From contig CM041465.1 in NCBI GenBank assembly GCA_023213395.1, positions 232,197,741 to 232,261,740 of the forward strand: 64,000 nt of DNA, written 5' to 3'. This document shows, in pieces, positions 44,600 to 55,958 of this stretch (positions are counted from its first letter, which is position 1; every line of letters starts with the position of its first letter). Both the position numbers and the translations under genes were made by a program. The notes beneath the pieces were generated by a model. It did no database searches. It was given only the letters and a program-made list of their open reading frames with translations, and was not told where the DNA came from. The stretch is from Cycas panzhihuaensis (taxonomy: Eukaryota; Cycadophyta).

Positions 44600-45112
44600 A
44601 TCTAAAAAAGAGTACCAATTTGCCTAAGAAATAAAGATGATTGACATCCAAATGAAGAGTTATTGAAATAAACAAGACAATAAAGCATAAGCATAATAGA
44701 GCATGAGCACAACAATACCAAATGTGGAGGAGATGGAATTGGTCTAATCTCCAAATATGAAAGATAGTTTGATTAGCAAACTAGCAGCATAATAGTGTTA
44801 CTCACACTCCATATGAGATACATGAGAATTGGTCTCAATATATAGAGTTGGAGGAGAGACCTAGGGTGTTCGATGTTTGCCAAGTGTCAAACATCTAAGC
44901 TACATCCTTTGCATGTAGGATGTGTCCTTTTGGGCTCTCAAGTGAGGAAAAGTGCATAAGGGTCATTTTGACCCTTAAGTCACAATGTCATGTTACTAGG
45001 AAAGAATGTGGATGTGTACTTTATCACTTAAGTGATAAGTTATCCCATAAAGTACAAATAATACATGAATGATAAAGTACATTAGTTTAACATGTAAACA
45101 TAAGGTTTAACA
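44600..45112 (-). repeat. Copia-4 3' LTR, outer end uncertain
   Basis: The complement begins TGTTAAACCTTATG right after GTAAGGGGGGG (polypurine tract, 45113-45122). A TATA-like CTATATATTGAG is on the complement near 44840. With no partner in the window, the left end is only estimated. Confidence 0.6.
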
Positions 45113-46740
45113 CCCCCCCTTACTGTTTACAATGTTAAGTTGGACACCTAGACCATCTCTAAATTTTACAAACTTTTCTCTATCAAGTAACTTGGTAAAG
45201 ATATCTACTGTCTGCTGCTCTATAGGTTTGTAGTGGAGGTTGATCTCACCTTTCTGAACATGCTCTCTGATGAAATGGTGATGAACCTCTATGTGCTTTG
45301 GTTCTGCATGAAAAATTAGATTCTTGGTCAACTTGAGCACACTTTGATTATTGCGATATAGCTTGGTGAGGTGATCCTACTCAAGTCCAAGCTTTTCAAG
45401 AATCCATCTGAGCCAAATAGCCTCACAAGCTGTGTTAACTACAGCTTTGCAGTTTGCTTTCGTGGATGGCAAGGTAACATTTGGTTGCTTCATGCAACTC
45501 CACGAAATGACTCCTAGACCAAGGGTAAAGCAATAACCCGAGGTTGATCTTCGACTATCTTGGCATCTTGCCCAATTAGAATCTGAGAATCCTTCCAAGA
45601 TGAAGTTCTCATTATGCACCTACTGAAGGCTATGTTGCAATGTGCCTTTGATGTCTTTCTGTATGCATTTAGCTGCATTCCAATGTTTCTGATTTGACTA
45701 AGACATGTACCTAGAATAAATCTCTACAACAAATGAGATGTCTGATCTAGTGTTGGAGGGGTAGATTAGGCTACCAACTAGTTGTCGGAATAAAGTGGGA
45801 TTTGCAGGTTCTGCTTCCTCATTGACAGTTAGCTTTGTTCCATTCTCCATTGGTGTAGACGTTGGTTTGTAGTCTTGCATCTTGAATTGCTACAAAATGT
45901 CCCAAAAGCACTTTGCTTGGGATACAAAGATATGGCCTAGTTGTTGCCATACTTCTAAGCCTAAAAAATAATGGAGAAGTCTAGTATTTGTCATTTCAAA
46001 ACTTCTCTTCAGGTCACCTTGGAGAATCTCAATCATCTTAGTGTCATTTCCTGTGATCACTAAGTCATCAACATACAAGACAATAAAAATAGCATGGTCC
46101 TTCTCGACTTTAATGTACAAGTTAGGATCTAATGCAGATCAATGATACCCATGTCTCAAAAAATAGTCATCAATTTTTAGTACCATGCTCTAGGGGCTTG
46201 TTTCAAGCCATACAATGCCTTTTTGAGGCAACGAACCATATGTTCTTTGCCTTGTATTTTGTAACCAGAAGGTTGTTCCAAATATACCTCCTCTTGAAGA
46301 TTGTCATTGAGGAAGGTGCTCTTCACATCCGTCTGATAAACTAGCCATTTGCATTGAGCAGCCAAGGTCAAGATGAGTCTGATGGTGTTCATATTTACAA
46401 TTGATGCGAAGGTCTCCTTATAATCAATGCCTTCTTTCTGTTTGAGGCCCTTTGCAATAAGTCATGTCTTTTGGTGCATAAGTGTCCCATCACAGTGGAA
46501 TTTGGTTTTGTAAACCAATTTGCAACTGATTGCCTGTTTGTGCTTGGGCAATTCTACCAAATCCCAAGTTCCATTCTTCTCAACAGAATGGATTTCTTCA
46601 TCTATGGCAGCCTTCCAATTTTCATTTTTATATGCCTCCTCAAAAGTGGAAGGCTCATCAACACATAGCACTTCAGCCATAAGTGCATAATTGGTTTGTT
46701 GCTGATGCTTTGATGGACGTTTTCCTTTGATGATTTGGCT
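45107..46740 (-). pseudogene. Copia-4 reverse transcriptase and RNase H
   Basis: Segments reading leftwards: RT lead-in (46680-46462, DEEIHSVEKNGTWDLVELP), QTDVKSTFLND and YGLKQAPRAWY (46392-46177), catalytic Y-V-D-D-L (46120-45890), and TPMENGTKLTV with QLVGSLIY (45880-45698). RNase H covers 45619-45377 (GFSDSNWARCQDSRRSTSGYC) and its end 45340-45107 (HIEVHHHFIREHV). In RNase H the usual S-T-E-A-E-Y is P-S-T-K-A-N-C, removing a catalytic acid. Each boundary is a frameshift or stop. Confidence 0.87.
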
Positions 46741-47685
46741 ATCCTAAATAGTCTAAGTGTACCATTTAGGTAACTTCTTGACTAATGTGACTTGAAACTC
46801 AAGGTCTTTTGGTCGAAATGGTTAATCAACAAAAGATGTGCTGGGATCAAGTGGAACAGATTCTGATGATAAAGAAGGGACAACTGGAGCAGATGATGTA
46901 CATGGTGTGGAAGATTAAGAGGGAAGGAAGTCCTCAACAATCTTTTTGCCTTTGTCAATAGGAGGTTGGATGGATGCGGGTTCCAACTCGTTATGATCAT
47001 CTTCAACAAAGATAACATCTCTTGAGAGATACATTTTCCTAGCAATGAGATCATGCAATTTGTATGCCTTGCTATGAATGGCATAGCCTACAAAAATACA
47101 TTTAAGACCATGTTTATCTAGCTTTGATCTTTGCTAATTGGGGATGTGCATATATGCAGTGCACCCAAAGGTCCTCAAATGGCTAATGATTGGCTTTTTG
47201 CCAGACTAAGCCTCCTCTGGTGTGATGTCGGTGACTGTAGATGTAGGACTTCGATTTGTCACATAGGCAGCTGTGTGGAATGCTTCTACCCAATATGCTC
47301 AAGGTAGTCCTTTTGCATGCATCATGGCTCTGGCTTTATTTGCCAAAATCCTATTTATTCACTCTAAAACTCCATTTTGCTGAGAAGTATGTGGAATTGT
47401 GAGTTATCTTCGAATCCCATTGTCCTTGCAGAATTTGATGAATTCCTTTGAAGTGAATTCACCTCCATTATCTAATCCTAGAATCTTGATTGAATAACTA
47501 GATTCATTTTTCACTTCTAGCTTGAATTCCTTGATTTTTTCAAATGTATCAAATTTCTGCCTGATGAAGTAGACCCAAACTTTATGTGAAAAGTCGTCTA
47601 TAAAGGAAATGTAGTACAATTTTCCTTTAAAAGATGTAGTAGACATGGGTCCACATAAATCTGAGTGGATCAACTACAAGAGATG
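46741..47685 (-). pseudogene. Copia-4 integrase
   Basis: The segment 47673-47404 holds IHSDLCGPM, FIDDFSHKVWVYF and L-D-N-G-G-E-F-T-S-K-E-F. The C-terminal part and linker continue to 46741 with frameshifts. Copia-5 entered immediately upstream. Removing it and one AGATG copy joins this to the pre-integrase segment at 60315 in the same frame, apart from one TAG. Confidence 0.85.
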
Positions 47686-48219
47686 TGAAAGACGAGATGG
47701 AGACAACACAGGAACCAGAATCTATTGAGAAGTCAGAGAGGACATCGAAATATGAAGGACAATAGACTTAGATTAAAGAAATGATGTAGTACAAAATGAA
47801 AGATGATAGGGAGGAGTATTGAAGCTTAACTCAACCTATCTCAACATACAAGCATGAAGGAGAATTGCTCTCAACACTTCATCTACAAGAAACACTTACA
47901 GCAGCATAACTCTTACACAAAATACTACATACAAAACATGAAAATAGGGCTCCTTATGAAGGAGAATGGACGATCAGGATCTCAACATGTGTCACTGATC
48001 AAGACTAGGAGCCAAATCTGATTAGGACTCTACTATCTCCAAGGATAAGGATAGAGCCCACAAAAGTTGACTTCTCATAAGCACATGTGAAAAAAGTCAC
48101 TACAAGACAAAAGACAATTTTATAATGCAACAAATGACACTTTAGGATTAAGGGCCTAAAGTGACAAAAATATAAATACACAAGGTCAAGACTTAATGCT
48201 AGGAATGAAGGTTCTAACA
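47686..48219 (-). repeat. Copia-5 3' LTR
   Basis: A 534-bp LTR, TGAAAGACGAG to GGTTCTAACA. The complement of 48220-48230 gives CCGGAGGAG next to TGTTAG, the purine tract. The complement also has a TATA-like box (TTCATAAGG here, TTTATAAGG in the 5' copy). Confidence 0.93.
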
Positions 48220-48893
48220 CTCCTCCGGAATGGATACAGCATTAAGTCGAATGCCGAGGCCACTTCTGAAATGCTTGAATTTCTCTTTCCCAAGTGGCTT
48301 GGTGAAGATGTCGGCTAGCTGATGATCGGTCGGCTTGTAGATGAGGTTGATCTCACCTTGCTACACATGCTTTCTGATGAAATGGTGATGAACCTCAATA
48401 TGCTTGGTACGAGCATGAAATACCAGATTCTTGGCAATTTTGATAACACTCTGATTGTCACAATACAACGGTGTTGGGAGTGTTTGCTCAAGTCCAAGCT
48501 CTTCAAGAATCCGTCTGAGCCAAATAGCCTCACATCTTCTTGACAAGAACTTTGTATTCTCGCTTGGAGGAAAACGTAACATTTGGTTGCTTTTTGCAAC
48601 TCCATGAAACAATAGCTGACCCAAGGTTGAAACAATACCTTGAGGTGGATTTCCGGCTATCTTGGCAACCAACCCAATCTGAATCTGAGAATCCTTCCAG
48701 TGTGAAGTTCTCGTTGCGTGTGTATTGAAGTCCATACTGCAAAGTACCTTTAAGGTATCTGAGGATGCATTTTGCAACATTCCAGTGTCGCTGATTGGGG
48801 CTGATCATATATCTGGAACACATTCCAACCGCATATGAAATATCAGGTCTAGTGTTAGTCAAGTAGATGAGACTACCTACTAGTTGCCTGAAA
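48220..48893 (-). pseudogene. Copia-5 RT C-terminus and RNase H
   Basis: Begins at the F2 target site with RQLVGSLIYLTNTRPDISY. It continues YLKGTLQYG and GFSDSDWVGCQDSRKSTS, then after frame changes CEAIWLRRILEELGLEQ, YCDNQSVIKIAKNLVFHAR and HIEVHHHFIRKHV, and ends ADIFTKPLG-like at the purine tract. The frame connects to 53932 once F2 and one TGAAA copy are removed. Confidence 0.88.
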
Positions 48894-49263
48894 TGTTGAG
48901 ATTTTAACATGGAGAACATTCAACCATAAGAACAATATCAACATCCAGAGAATCACGATATAATCAGAATATATTACCATACCAAAAGCACCAAGGACTC
49001 AAGGTGAGCCTTGATGATGTGATGATCTTTACATACTACCTCAACCACCTTTATATACCAAAGAGGTGGGAGACTATACATCCCAGGTAATGCATGTGGG
49101 ACAAATACCTTTGTCACGACCAATAACATTACACCACTAACTTGACCAATAAACTTATATCCTTTTACATAGTATTATAATGACCCTTTGACCCTAAGAC
49201 TTAGGACTATCACTTATTATCCTAGGACCCACATACATTACACATTAAACATTATTTCTAACA
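48894..49263 (-). repeat. F2 3' LTR
   Basis: Plus strand TGTTGAGATTTTAACATGG to TTTCTAACA. The complement holds TATATAAAGGTGG, shared with the F1 LTRs at 668 and 21200, so F1 and F2 are one extended family. Confidence 0.95.
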
Positions 49264-49384
49264 CCTCCCCTTAATGTTTAATGTTTGAACAAGGACAATT
49301 TGACATACATTGACACTTGACATGAATTTGAGACTATAGACATTAGAGACAACATGACAAGACTGACATGACTATCAATGCACT

Positions 49385-49948
49385 CTAATGCACTTTCTCT
49401 TCTTTGAATCTCCACCGCCTTGATCTTGGAAAGATCTTGAACACCATGTCTTGGGCATGGTCTTGGTCTTCAACCTTGTAGTGTCCTTTGAATTGATGAT
49501 CCTCGGTCTCTGCCTCTTCCAACTTCACACATAATTGAGAATCCAAGTAGTGAAACATGAATAATTCAGAATGATCCTGCATGTATTCATCAAACATATC
49601 TTCAAGGTGTCTTTTAAACATGCCTTCTATCACCTGTTTCTTTCTCCCTGCTTCAGTATGTGAGTGACCACAGTAGACATTAGCAATATCATCAATATCC
49701 AAGTGCAACGATGAGTTGTCAATTGTTAAGACACCATTATCCTCCCCTGGATCAGTGGGCTTATTGAGACGAGTTGCTGCAAGTTGTGTGATATATCCTG
49801 TTCTCTTCATGTAACTCAAGGAGTTCCATGAACTAAGCATAATGAGAATCTCCATGATACTCACATGCATATACTTCTTGTATGTGGATATGCATATATG
49901 GAACATTATTTCAATCTGATTGATTTTCATAGTCGTAGCTTTGTCCAA
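49385..49948 (-). CDS. F2 orphan ORF, 187 codons, unrecognised
   Basis: An open frame directly upstream of the F2 purine tract, where a copia element would encode RNase H; it has no RNase H motif. The N-terminus is hydrophobic and Met-rich. The middle is LHLDIDDIANVYCGHSHTEA, followed by an acidic, His-rich part (RHLEDMFDEYMQDHSELF) and a basic end (FPRSRRWRFKEEKVH). No family recognised. It could be a captured host exon series, a degenerate element protein, or a chance frame in a young element. Confidence 0.4.
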   Translation of the reverse strand: MDKATTMKINQIEIMFHICISTYKKYMHVSIMEILIMLSSWNSLSYMKRTGYITQLAATRLNKPTDPGEDNGVLTIDNSSLHLDIDDIANVYCGHSHTEAGRKKQVIEGMFKRHLEDMFDEYMQDHSELFMFHYLDSQLCVKLEEAETEDHQFKGHYKVEDQDHAQDMVFKIFPRSRRWRFKEEKVH

Positions 49949-50106
49949 AAGTTAATATGAATTCGATAAGCAAGATCCGATGACATGATATCCTCCTTGC
50001 GTTCCTTTGAAAACAACTTTCTAATGTCGCTTTAGGATATCTTGCTATAATTTTGATCTTTTCAAAATGGAGAATATATCCGAGTTGAGGAGAACACGGA
50101 TATTTT

Positions 50107-50833
50107 TCAATATATGCAAATCATTGTATGACCTGTTACTATTTGAATCCTTCCTATCAACTTGTCAACACAAAATAGGATAATATTATCCATACCTTTT
50201 GTTAGACAACTCGTGTCTGCATGAACTATTACTGGCAAGGATTGATACACGAGATCTTGACCTCCGAGTGGTTTCTTGATGAGACTCGAGGCATTTGATG
50301 GAGTCATGGTTTTGTCTCGCTGCTTTTCCCTTTTTTCTTTTCTCTTCAACTTCTTCCTTTGGTTTTTTGCTCTTTTGATTTTCTGCTGTACTTCTTCAGG
50401 TCCTTTTTCATGCACTTCTGTCAATAGTTTCCAAGCGTCCTCACCGAGTCAAGATTCTGCGAACACGGATAATGAAGTGATAGGAAGATGGGAGGTCATC
50501 CTTATCAATGGCTGCAAGTATCACATCAACAACAATTCTGTTCTTCCTTTTGAAGGTTCCCTCCCCTTCTTCATGAGCCGTTTCAGTCCCCATGACTGTT
50601 TTCCAAAGTTTCTTCACTACAAATAGACTTTCCATCTTAATTTTCCAAAAACGAAAATTAGTTCCAGTGTATTTGGGCAGAGGAAAACCAATATCTGATA
50701 GCCAATATTCATTTCTCTCAGGTACAAAGGTGATAATGTCACTTAACTCCATGATGTATGATATCCACTTCAACTTGAAAAACAAATCAACAAACGAAGA
50801 CTTAAACCTGAATACTGTTCCAGTTCTCCTCAC
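50107..50833 (-). pseudogene. F2 copia-type gag remnant
   Basis: The segment 50833-50441 contains G-F-P-L-P-K-Y-T-G-T-N-F-R-F-W-K-I-K-M-E-S-L, the N-terminal motif of copia gag (a domain normally followed by the UBN2 type), then LWKTVMGTE and ILAAIDKDDLPS. After a stop/frame change, 50424-50107 is strongly basic (KIKRAKNQRKKLKRKEKREK). No zinc knuckle follows. It suggests F2 derives from a copia element that kept part of gag and lost pol. Confidence 0.65.
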
Positions 50834-51660
50834 AATCTATGAATGTTCTTTGCCAAGACAACCATCATGATGGGCAAGGTGCTCTCCTTCCACATTTTGT
50901 AAGCAACCAACTGACCAAAGATTGGAGTTTCCTATCAAGATTACTCTTTCAGCCAGTTTATCACACCACTATTTTATGATCAGAAGAAATGACCTCCTCT
51001 GACAGAGAGTCACCTTTGTGAAGCCCAAGCTTTCTTCAGCGATTGCAAAATTGCGATTGCAACTGTAACCAAAGAACCCTTCTCGAAGCTATAAGTCGTT
51101 GCATGTGCTCTTATTTCTCCTTTTTTTTTCACATCTTGGTCACAGTTCACCTTCTCAACGCCTCAATTAATTACGCTCCAAGTTCTTTAGTTGTGCCTCG
51201 GACCCGGCTTTGGCATCTGTACCAACTGTGGCGACTGCGAGGCTCTGATCACACACAAATAAATCTTAATCCCTATGGTCGACAAAGATCCAATTTGGCA
51301 TCATGAGTAAAAGGCGGTTGGGACAGAGATACTATTGTTCATGCCCTTAGAAAAGCGAGCGAAGGTTGGTTCAGTTTGTTCTAGTTCGCTCTTGAGAAAT
51401 TGGTAGCTTTTGAACGATGGCAGGCATTCATCATCATCACATGTTCGAAAAAGACGATTCTGCGGCCTCGTGCATAACAGTCACTCAATTCCAGTTAGTA
51501 TGACATTTACTTACAGTCTTCCACGGAGCACAAGAATGAATTCATTTTCTTTCAATAATCTCAGGATATCTTTCACTCAGAGCAAAGAGCTTGTCAATGA
51601 GTTGTACGTCCTTGGAAGGCCTTGCATGAAATCGACAATCCTTGAATCTTCTTGTCCCTG

Positions 51661-51775
51661 CTACATTGAGGCCGAAGACGTATACTGTTCCCTTGTCGCT
51701 TGAAGCTGCCAACCATTGGGCACTAGAGGAGAAAGCCAGGCTATATATTTCTGCTCTATCAGCACCCCTTCGAAC
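51661..51775 (-). pseudogene. Captured ATG18-like fragment B: central WD40 exon with RRG motif
   Basis: Encodes 38 residues beginning [16 protein letters not shown], then [19 protein letters not shown]. This is diagnostic of plant ATG18/WIPI (PROPPIN) autophagy proteins, beta-propellers that bind phosphoinositides through the R-R-G motif. The bases just before it (complement CTCTCTCAG) look like an intron 3' splice site, so genomic DNA rather than cDNA may have been captured. What follows after GLNV is not ATG18-like. In F2 this central exon lies downstream of fragment A, the reverse of gene order. Confidence 0.85.
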
Positions 51776-52121
51776 CTGAGAGAGTCTGAACTCTTTAACA
51801 GTGATATAAACCTTGTAATGCAAAAATCTACTTTGTCTGCTCAGAAATTTGCCCTTTCTTATTTACGATAAAAGAAAAAAGGCATTATTTGAACTGAAAT
51901 GGGGCCCCACAAAGAAGGGTTGAAGCAAGCTCTTCATTCAATTTTACTTGCTTCCTGATTCATGACAGAACACTCGTAAATCAACACACCAATTAATTTC
52001 TTGGTTTCACACATTACATGACACTGTGAAGGCACTCGTCACAAAGACCAAAGAATCGTAACCCATTTCATCATCGTGCTTTTACCGCAATCCCGGTAAT
52101 GTTATATCACCGGCACTAGCT

Positions 52122-52500
52122 TCATCGGACTTGAAATTTTGTATGTTCCAGTTGCACCATTTCATCACCATGCACAGGATCGAACACGCATCTGTAGAAG
52201 CTTCCATCTAGCCCAACAATCACAATAGTGTTCTAAGAGCGACAAGAAATTCGATCCCTCGTGCAAATGGAATTGAGCAAAGGGCCATTGAGAGCTGAAA
52301 TATTTTGGTAACACTCCTCTCATAAAGAGAGTGAAGAGCCGAGGATTCGCCTCCCGATGATGGTACCACTAGATCGCCACCGAACCGCTATTAGTGGGCA
52401 CTGGAACTCGAGTGATGGGTCTGCGATGGGCATCCGGTGCTATTCTGATGTTGTTTCCATTACCATCGCCAGCCGTATAGCCACGATGGGCAAACCAGTG
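52122..52500 (-). pseudogene. Captured ATG18-like fragment A: C-terminal propeller blades
   Basis: Reading leftwards: R-I-A-P-D-A near 52446, an in-frame stop, then RGVLPKYFSSQWPFAQFHL and, after two small frame changes near 52245, [15 protein letters not shown] followed by [14 protein letters not shown]. These are the conserved C-terminal blocks of plant ATG18 (family forms LPRYFSS-W, V-ILG-DGSFYRC). The frame closes at 52122. The frameshifts and stop show it is not translated as ATG18. Confidence 0.88.
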
Positions 52501-53550
52501 TCCTTGAGCCAACTAGAGCAATGACAAAACAATATCGATTATCTCTCAATGGGCACCCCACGGATCAGATTTCTTGAGGGCAATGAGCAAGGATGGCGAC
52601 TACTTCACGGTGACGGATCACGAATTCGCGAGCAGTTAATGCGGCTCGAATACGATCACGGACATTGCTCAAGGAATTCATAACGCTCTTCAATCATCGT
52701 CACACGGTCCTCTAGCAAAGCGGACCGCTATTTGCAATTTCGAACCCTTGGATTTTGCCTGTCAATGATTCCTATGATCTACAAACGGACGAATGACCTT
52801 TCCGGTCTCACTCCAGCGAACAGTCTCATCATTTCAACCCTCAGATTTGGTAATGTTTTGTGCCATGCCCCTTGAAACTACTACTCGACCTCCAATCGAG
52901 GGTTTAGATGAAATACGACAGGGTTTAGATGAAATACCACAGTAATAACGCCAACACAAATATGTGAATAGCAGGTTCAATGAACAGAGGCCATACATAT
53001 TCATCAAATTTTCATGCCCTTTTTCACCCCTTTTACAGAGACTCGTTGTCGGTTGAATTATTTATAGAGGGGGTGACCTAAAGCATAGCACAAGCCACAG
53101 ACTATGTCAATAGACCGAACGCATCATCCGTAGTATCCGGAGCTATTTACATTATCCGGTCTTTGGCAAGCGATTTTGTCTTGAGTTACTACATAAATCC
53201 AGCTTCTAAAGTAGTACTGACTTTCCACAAGACATAAATATACTATTGCGGTTCTTTTACGGAATTACGGTATATATTCCTAGTGCGTATAGTGATACAA
53301 TGCCCAATTTCTTCACCTTAAGACAATTACTCAACAAGCTTATGAGAGTAGGGTTACAGCAAAATTGCATCTTGAAGTATTGATCACCTTGGGGCTTCAC
53401 CTTCCCAATCCGAATCCTCAATCGGCAAATGTTCCACAAATCTCCCTTGAGACCACAACTTCGCATACTCTTAAATCTTCATTACATTAGTCGCCCTAAT
53501 GGAGTCTCCTTCCTTCCTCATCCGCACACAAAGGCCTTAGCAAGCAACAC
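52501..53550 (-). other. F2 leader, unidentified and possibly captured sequence
   Basis: Between the primer site and ATG18 fragment A. The composition is less AT-rich than neighbouring elements, with short minus-strand frames (e.g. VRDRIRAALTAREFVIRHRE near 52680-52600; 53466-53257). I match these to no family. Further captured host exons are possible. Confidence 0.4.
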
Positions 53551-53931
53551 GCTCGATACCATGTTGAGATTTTAACATGGAGAACATTCAACCATAAGAA
53601 CAATATCAACATCCGGAGAATCACGATATAATCAGAATATATTACCATACCAAAAGCACCAAGGACTCAAGGTGAGCCTTGATGATGTGATGATCTTTAC
53701 ATACTACCTCAACCACCTTTATATACCAAAGAGGTGGGAGACTATACATCCCAGGTAATGCATGTGGGACAAATACCTTTGTCCTGACCAATAGCATTAC
53801 ACCACTAACTTGACCAATAAACTTATATCCTTTTACATAGTATTATAATGACCCTTTGACCCTAAGACTTAGGACTATCACTTATTATCCTAGGACCCAC
53901 ATACATTACACATTAAACATTATTTCTAACA
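53551..53931 (-). repeat. F2 5' LTR with primer-binding site
   Basis: LTR 53562-53931, 4 differences from 48894-49263. The primer site at 53551-53561 (complement TGGTATCGAGC) directly abuts the LTR end CTCAACA. Confidence 0.95.
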
Positions 53932-54730
53932 TGAAAAGGGTGGAATCAACAGGTTTTCCTTCTTCATTCATCGACAATTTTGTACCTATCTCCGTGGGTG
54001 TTGGTGAAGGTTTGCAGTCTTCCATTCTGAATCGCTGCAAAATGTTCCATGTGTACTTGGCTTGAGAAATGATGATGTGACCTAGCTGCTGCCACACTTC
54101 CATGCCAAGAAAATAGTGAAGAAGTCTGAGATCTGTCATCTCAAAACTTCTTTTCAAGTCCCTTTGGAGATGCTCAATCAGATTTACATCATTGCCTGTG
54201 ATAATTAAATCATTAACATAAGGAACAACAATTGTGATGTGCTGGTTTTGAACCTTGATATACAGGTTCGAATCTGATGTGGATCGATGAAAATTGTGCT
54301 GCAAGAAGTAGTCATCGATCTTTGAATACCAAGCACGTGGCGCCTGTTTTAGACCATACAAGGCCTTTTTAAGGCAACAGACAAGATATTTATTGCCGAC
54401 AGAAATATATCCAGGAGGTTATTCCAGGTAGACCTCCTCAATCAAATCCCCGTTGAGAAAGGTGCTTTTGACATCCATTTGATATAATGGCCACTTGCAT
54501 TGGGCAGCTAAAGCCATAACAATCCTGATGGTATTCATATTGGCTATAGGTGCAAAAGTCTCGGTGTAGTCAATGCCTTCTTGCTGTTTGAAGCCTTTAG
54601 CAACAAGGCGAGCCTTATGTTGCTCAATAGTACCAACAGACTTATACTTGAGTTTATAGATCCACTTACTCCCAACTAAGTCCCATGTGTCATTCTGGTA
54701 AATGGAGTGGATCTCGTCATCCATGGCAGC
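53932..54730 (-). pseudogene. Copia-5 reverse transcriptase, N-terminal and catalytic part
   Basis: The segment 54724-54419 has HKARLVAKGFKQQEGIDY, ETFAPIANMNTIR and QMDVKSTFLNGDL. The segment 54361-53932 has YGLKQAPRAWY, then P-Y-V-N-D-L where Y-V-D-D is required (Asp to Asn, one transition), then LLHYFLGMEV. F2 enters after the P-V-D-S-T-L-F codons; the gene resumes at 48893. Confidence 0.9.
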
Positions 54731-55958
54731 CTACCACTTTTAAATGCATACATGCCTCCTCAAAAGTGGAAGGCTCAGGAGTAGTAAGCACTTCAGCCAT
54801 AAGTGCGTAATTGACAGTGGACGATGGCTGCATTGTGGATGGTCGTTTTCCTTCAACAATCTGTGAATCTGTAATAGTTTGCATATACCATTTGGGTAGC
54901 TTCTTCGACGATGTAGCTTCATGGTCCTATGTTGGAGGTGATTGCTAAACCTCTGAAAAAGAAGAAGAAGGACTCAATGAAGGCACTAAGGAAGATGAGG
55001 AGGAAGAAGAAGCAGTTGGTGCAGATGAAGTACAAGGTGTTGAGGAAGATGAAGGAACCGATTCGTCAAGAATGGCTTTGCCTTTATTAAGGGAGAGAGA
55101 AGGAATGCTGATGTCGATCTCCCTATTGTCTTCTGCAAAGACAACATCTCGTGAAGTATGCATCTTGTTGGTAAGAGAATCAAACAAGCGATATGCTTTA
55201 CTGCCAAGAGCATATCTTACAAAGATGCATTTGAGACTTTTGTCGTCGAATTTCTGACATTGCTCATGAGGAATGTTCATATAGGCCGTGCATCCAAAGG
55301 TTCGTAAACGACTGATCATTGGTTTCTGGCCAGTCCAGGTCTCCTCGGGTGTCATACCCGAAAGTGCAGAAGTTGAGTTGCGATTTGACAAGTATGCAGC
55401 TGTAAGAAGTGCTTCTGCCCAATATGATAATGAGAGACCTTTGGCATGGATCATAGCTTTTGCTCAACTGACCAAGGTTCTGTTCATTCTTTCTGCTACA
55501 CCATTCTGCTGTCGTGTGTATGGGGCAGAAAATTGGCGTTTGATGCCATTTTGAATACAGAATTGACTAAAGTCCTTGGACGTATACTCACCTCCATTAT
55601 CTGTACAGAGTATTTTGATCCGCATATTCAATTCATTTTCACCTGCAAGTTTAAATTCTTTAAACTTGTTCAAAGCTTCTGACTTATGTTTTAGAAAGTA
55701 GACCCACACTTTATGTGAGAAATCATCAATGAATGTCATGAAGAATGATGATCCTCCATGAGATTGAGTGGTCATGGGACCACAAATGTCAGAATGTACA
55801 AGCTGAAGTGGATGTTGTACTCTCCAGGCCTTACCTTTCGTAAAAGGTTCTCGATGTTGCTTCCCCATAAGATATGATTCGCAAAGGCAATTACCCCTAG
55901 AAAGTTTGGGTAAGCCATAAACCAAATTGTTTCTGAACATCTCCACGATCTTTGTCAA
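54731..55958 (-). pseudogene. Copia-5 integrase
   Basis: The segment 55958-55464 shows HSDICGPM, FIDDFSHKVWVYF, C-T-D-N-G-G-E-Y-T-S-K-D-F and QQNGVAERMNRT, so D, D and E are present. After a frame change, 55454-54945 gives LSYWAEALLTAAYLSNR, MTPEETWTGQKP and a Ser-rich linker. It inserts the cDNA in the nucleus in functional elements. Confidence 0.9.

Larger units (their letters stand above)
48894..53931 (-). mobile_element. F2: young non-autonomous LTR element carrying host gene fragments
   Basis: A 5038-bp element with perfect TSD TGAAA (48889-48893 and 53932-53936). LTRs are 370 bp each (48894-49263 and 53562-53931), differing at 4 sites. The complement of 53551-53561 is TGGTATCGAGC, an iMet-type primer site with no spacer. 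The complement of 49264-49272 is AAGGGGAGG, the purine tract. Orientation is minus. The interior has no RT, RNase H or integrase. It holds decayed ATG18-like exons (52122-52500 and 51661-51775), a copia-type gag remnant (50833-50441) and an unrecognised ORF (49948-49385). Confidence 0.95.

Noticed and set aside
49385-49948. RNase H of F2
   Set aside because: The position fits, but none of the copia RNase H signatures (H-I-E-V-H-H-H-F, S-T-E-A-E-Y) is present.
51661-52500. A resident host ATG18 gene
   Set aside because: It lies inside a complete LTR element with matching target duplications. Copia-5 RT continues on both sides, exons are incomplete and out of order, and frameshifts are present.
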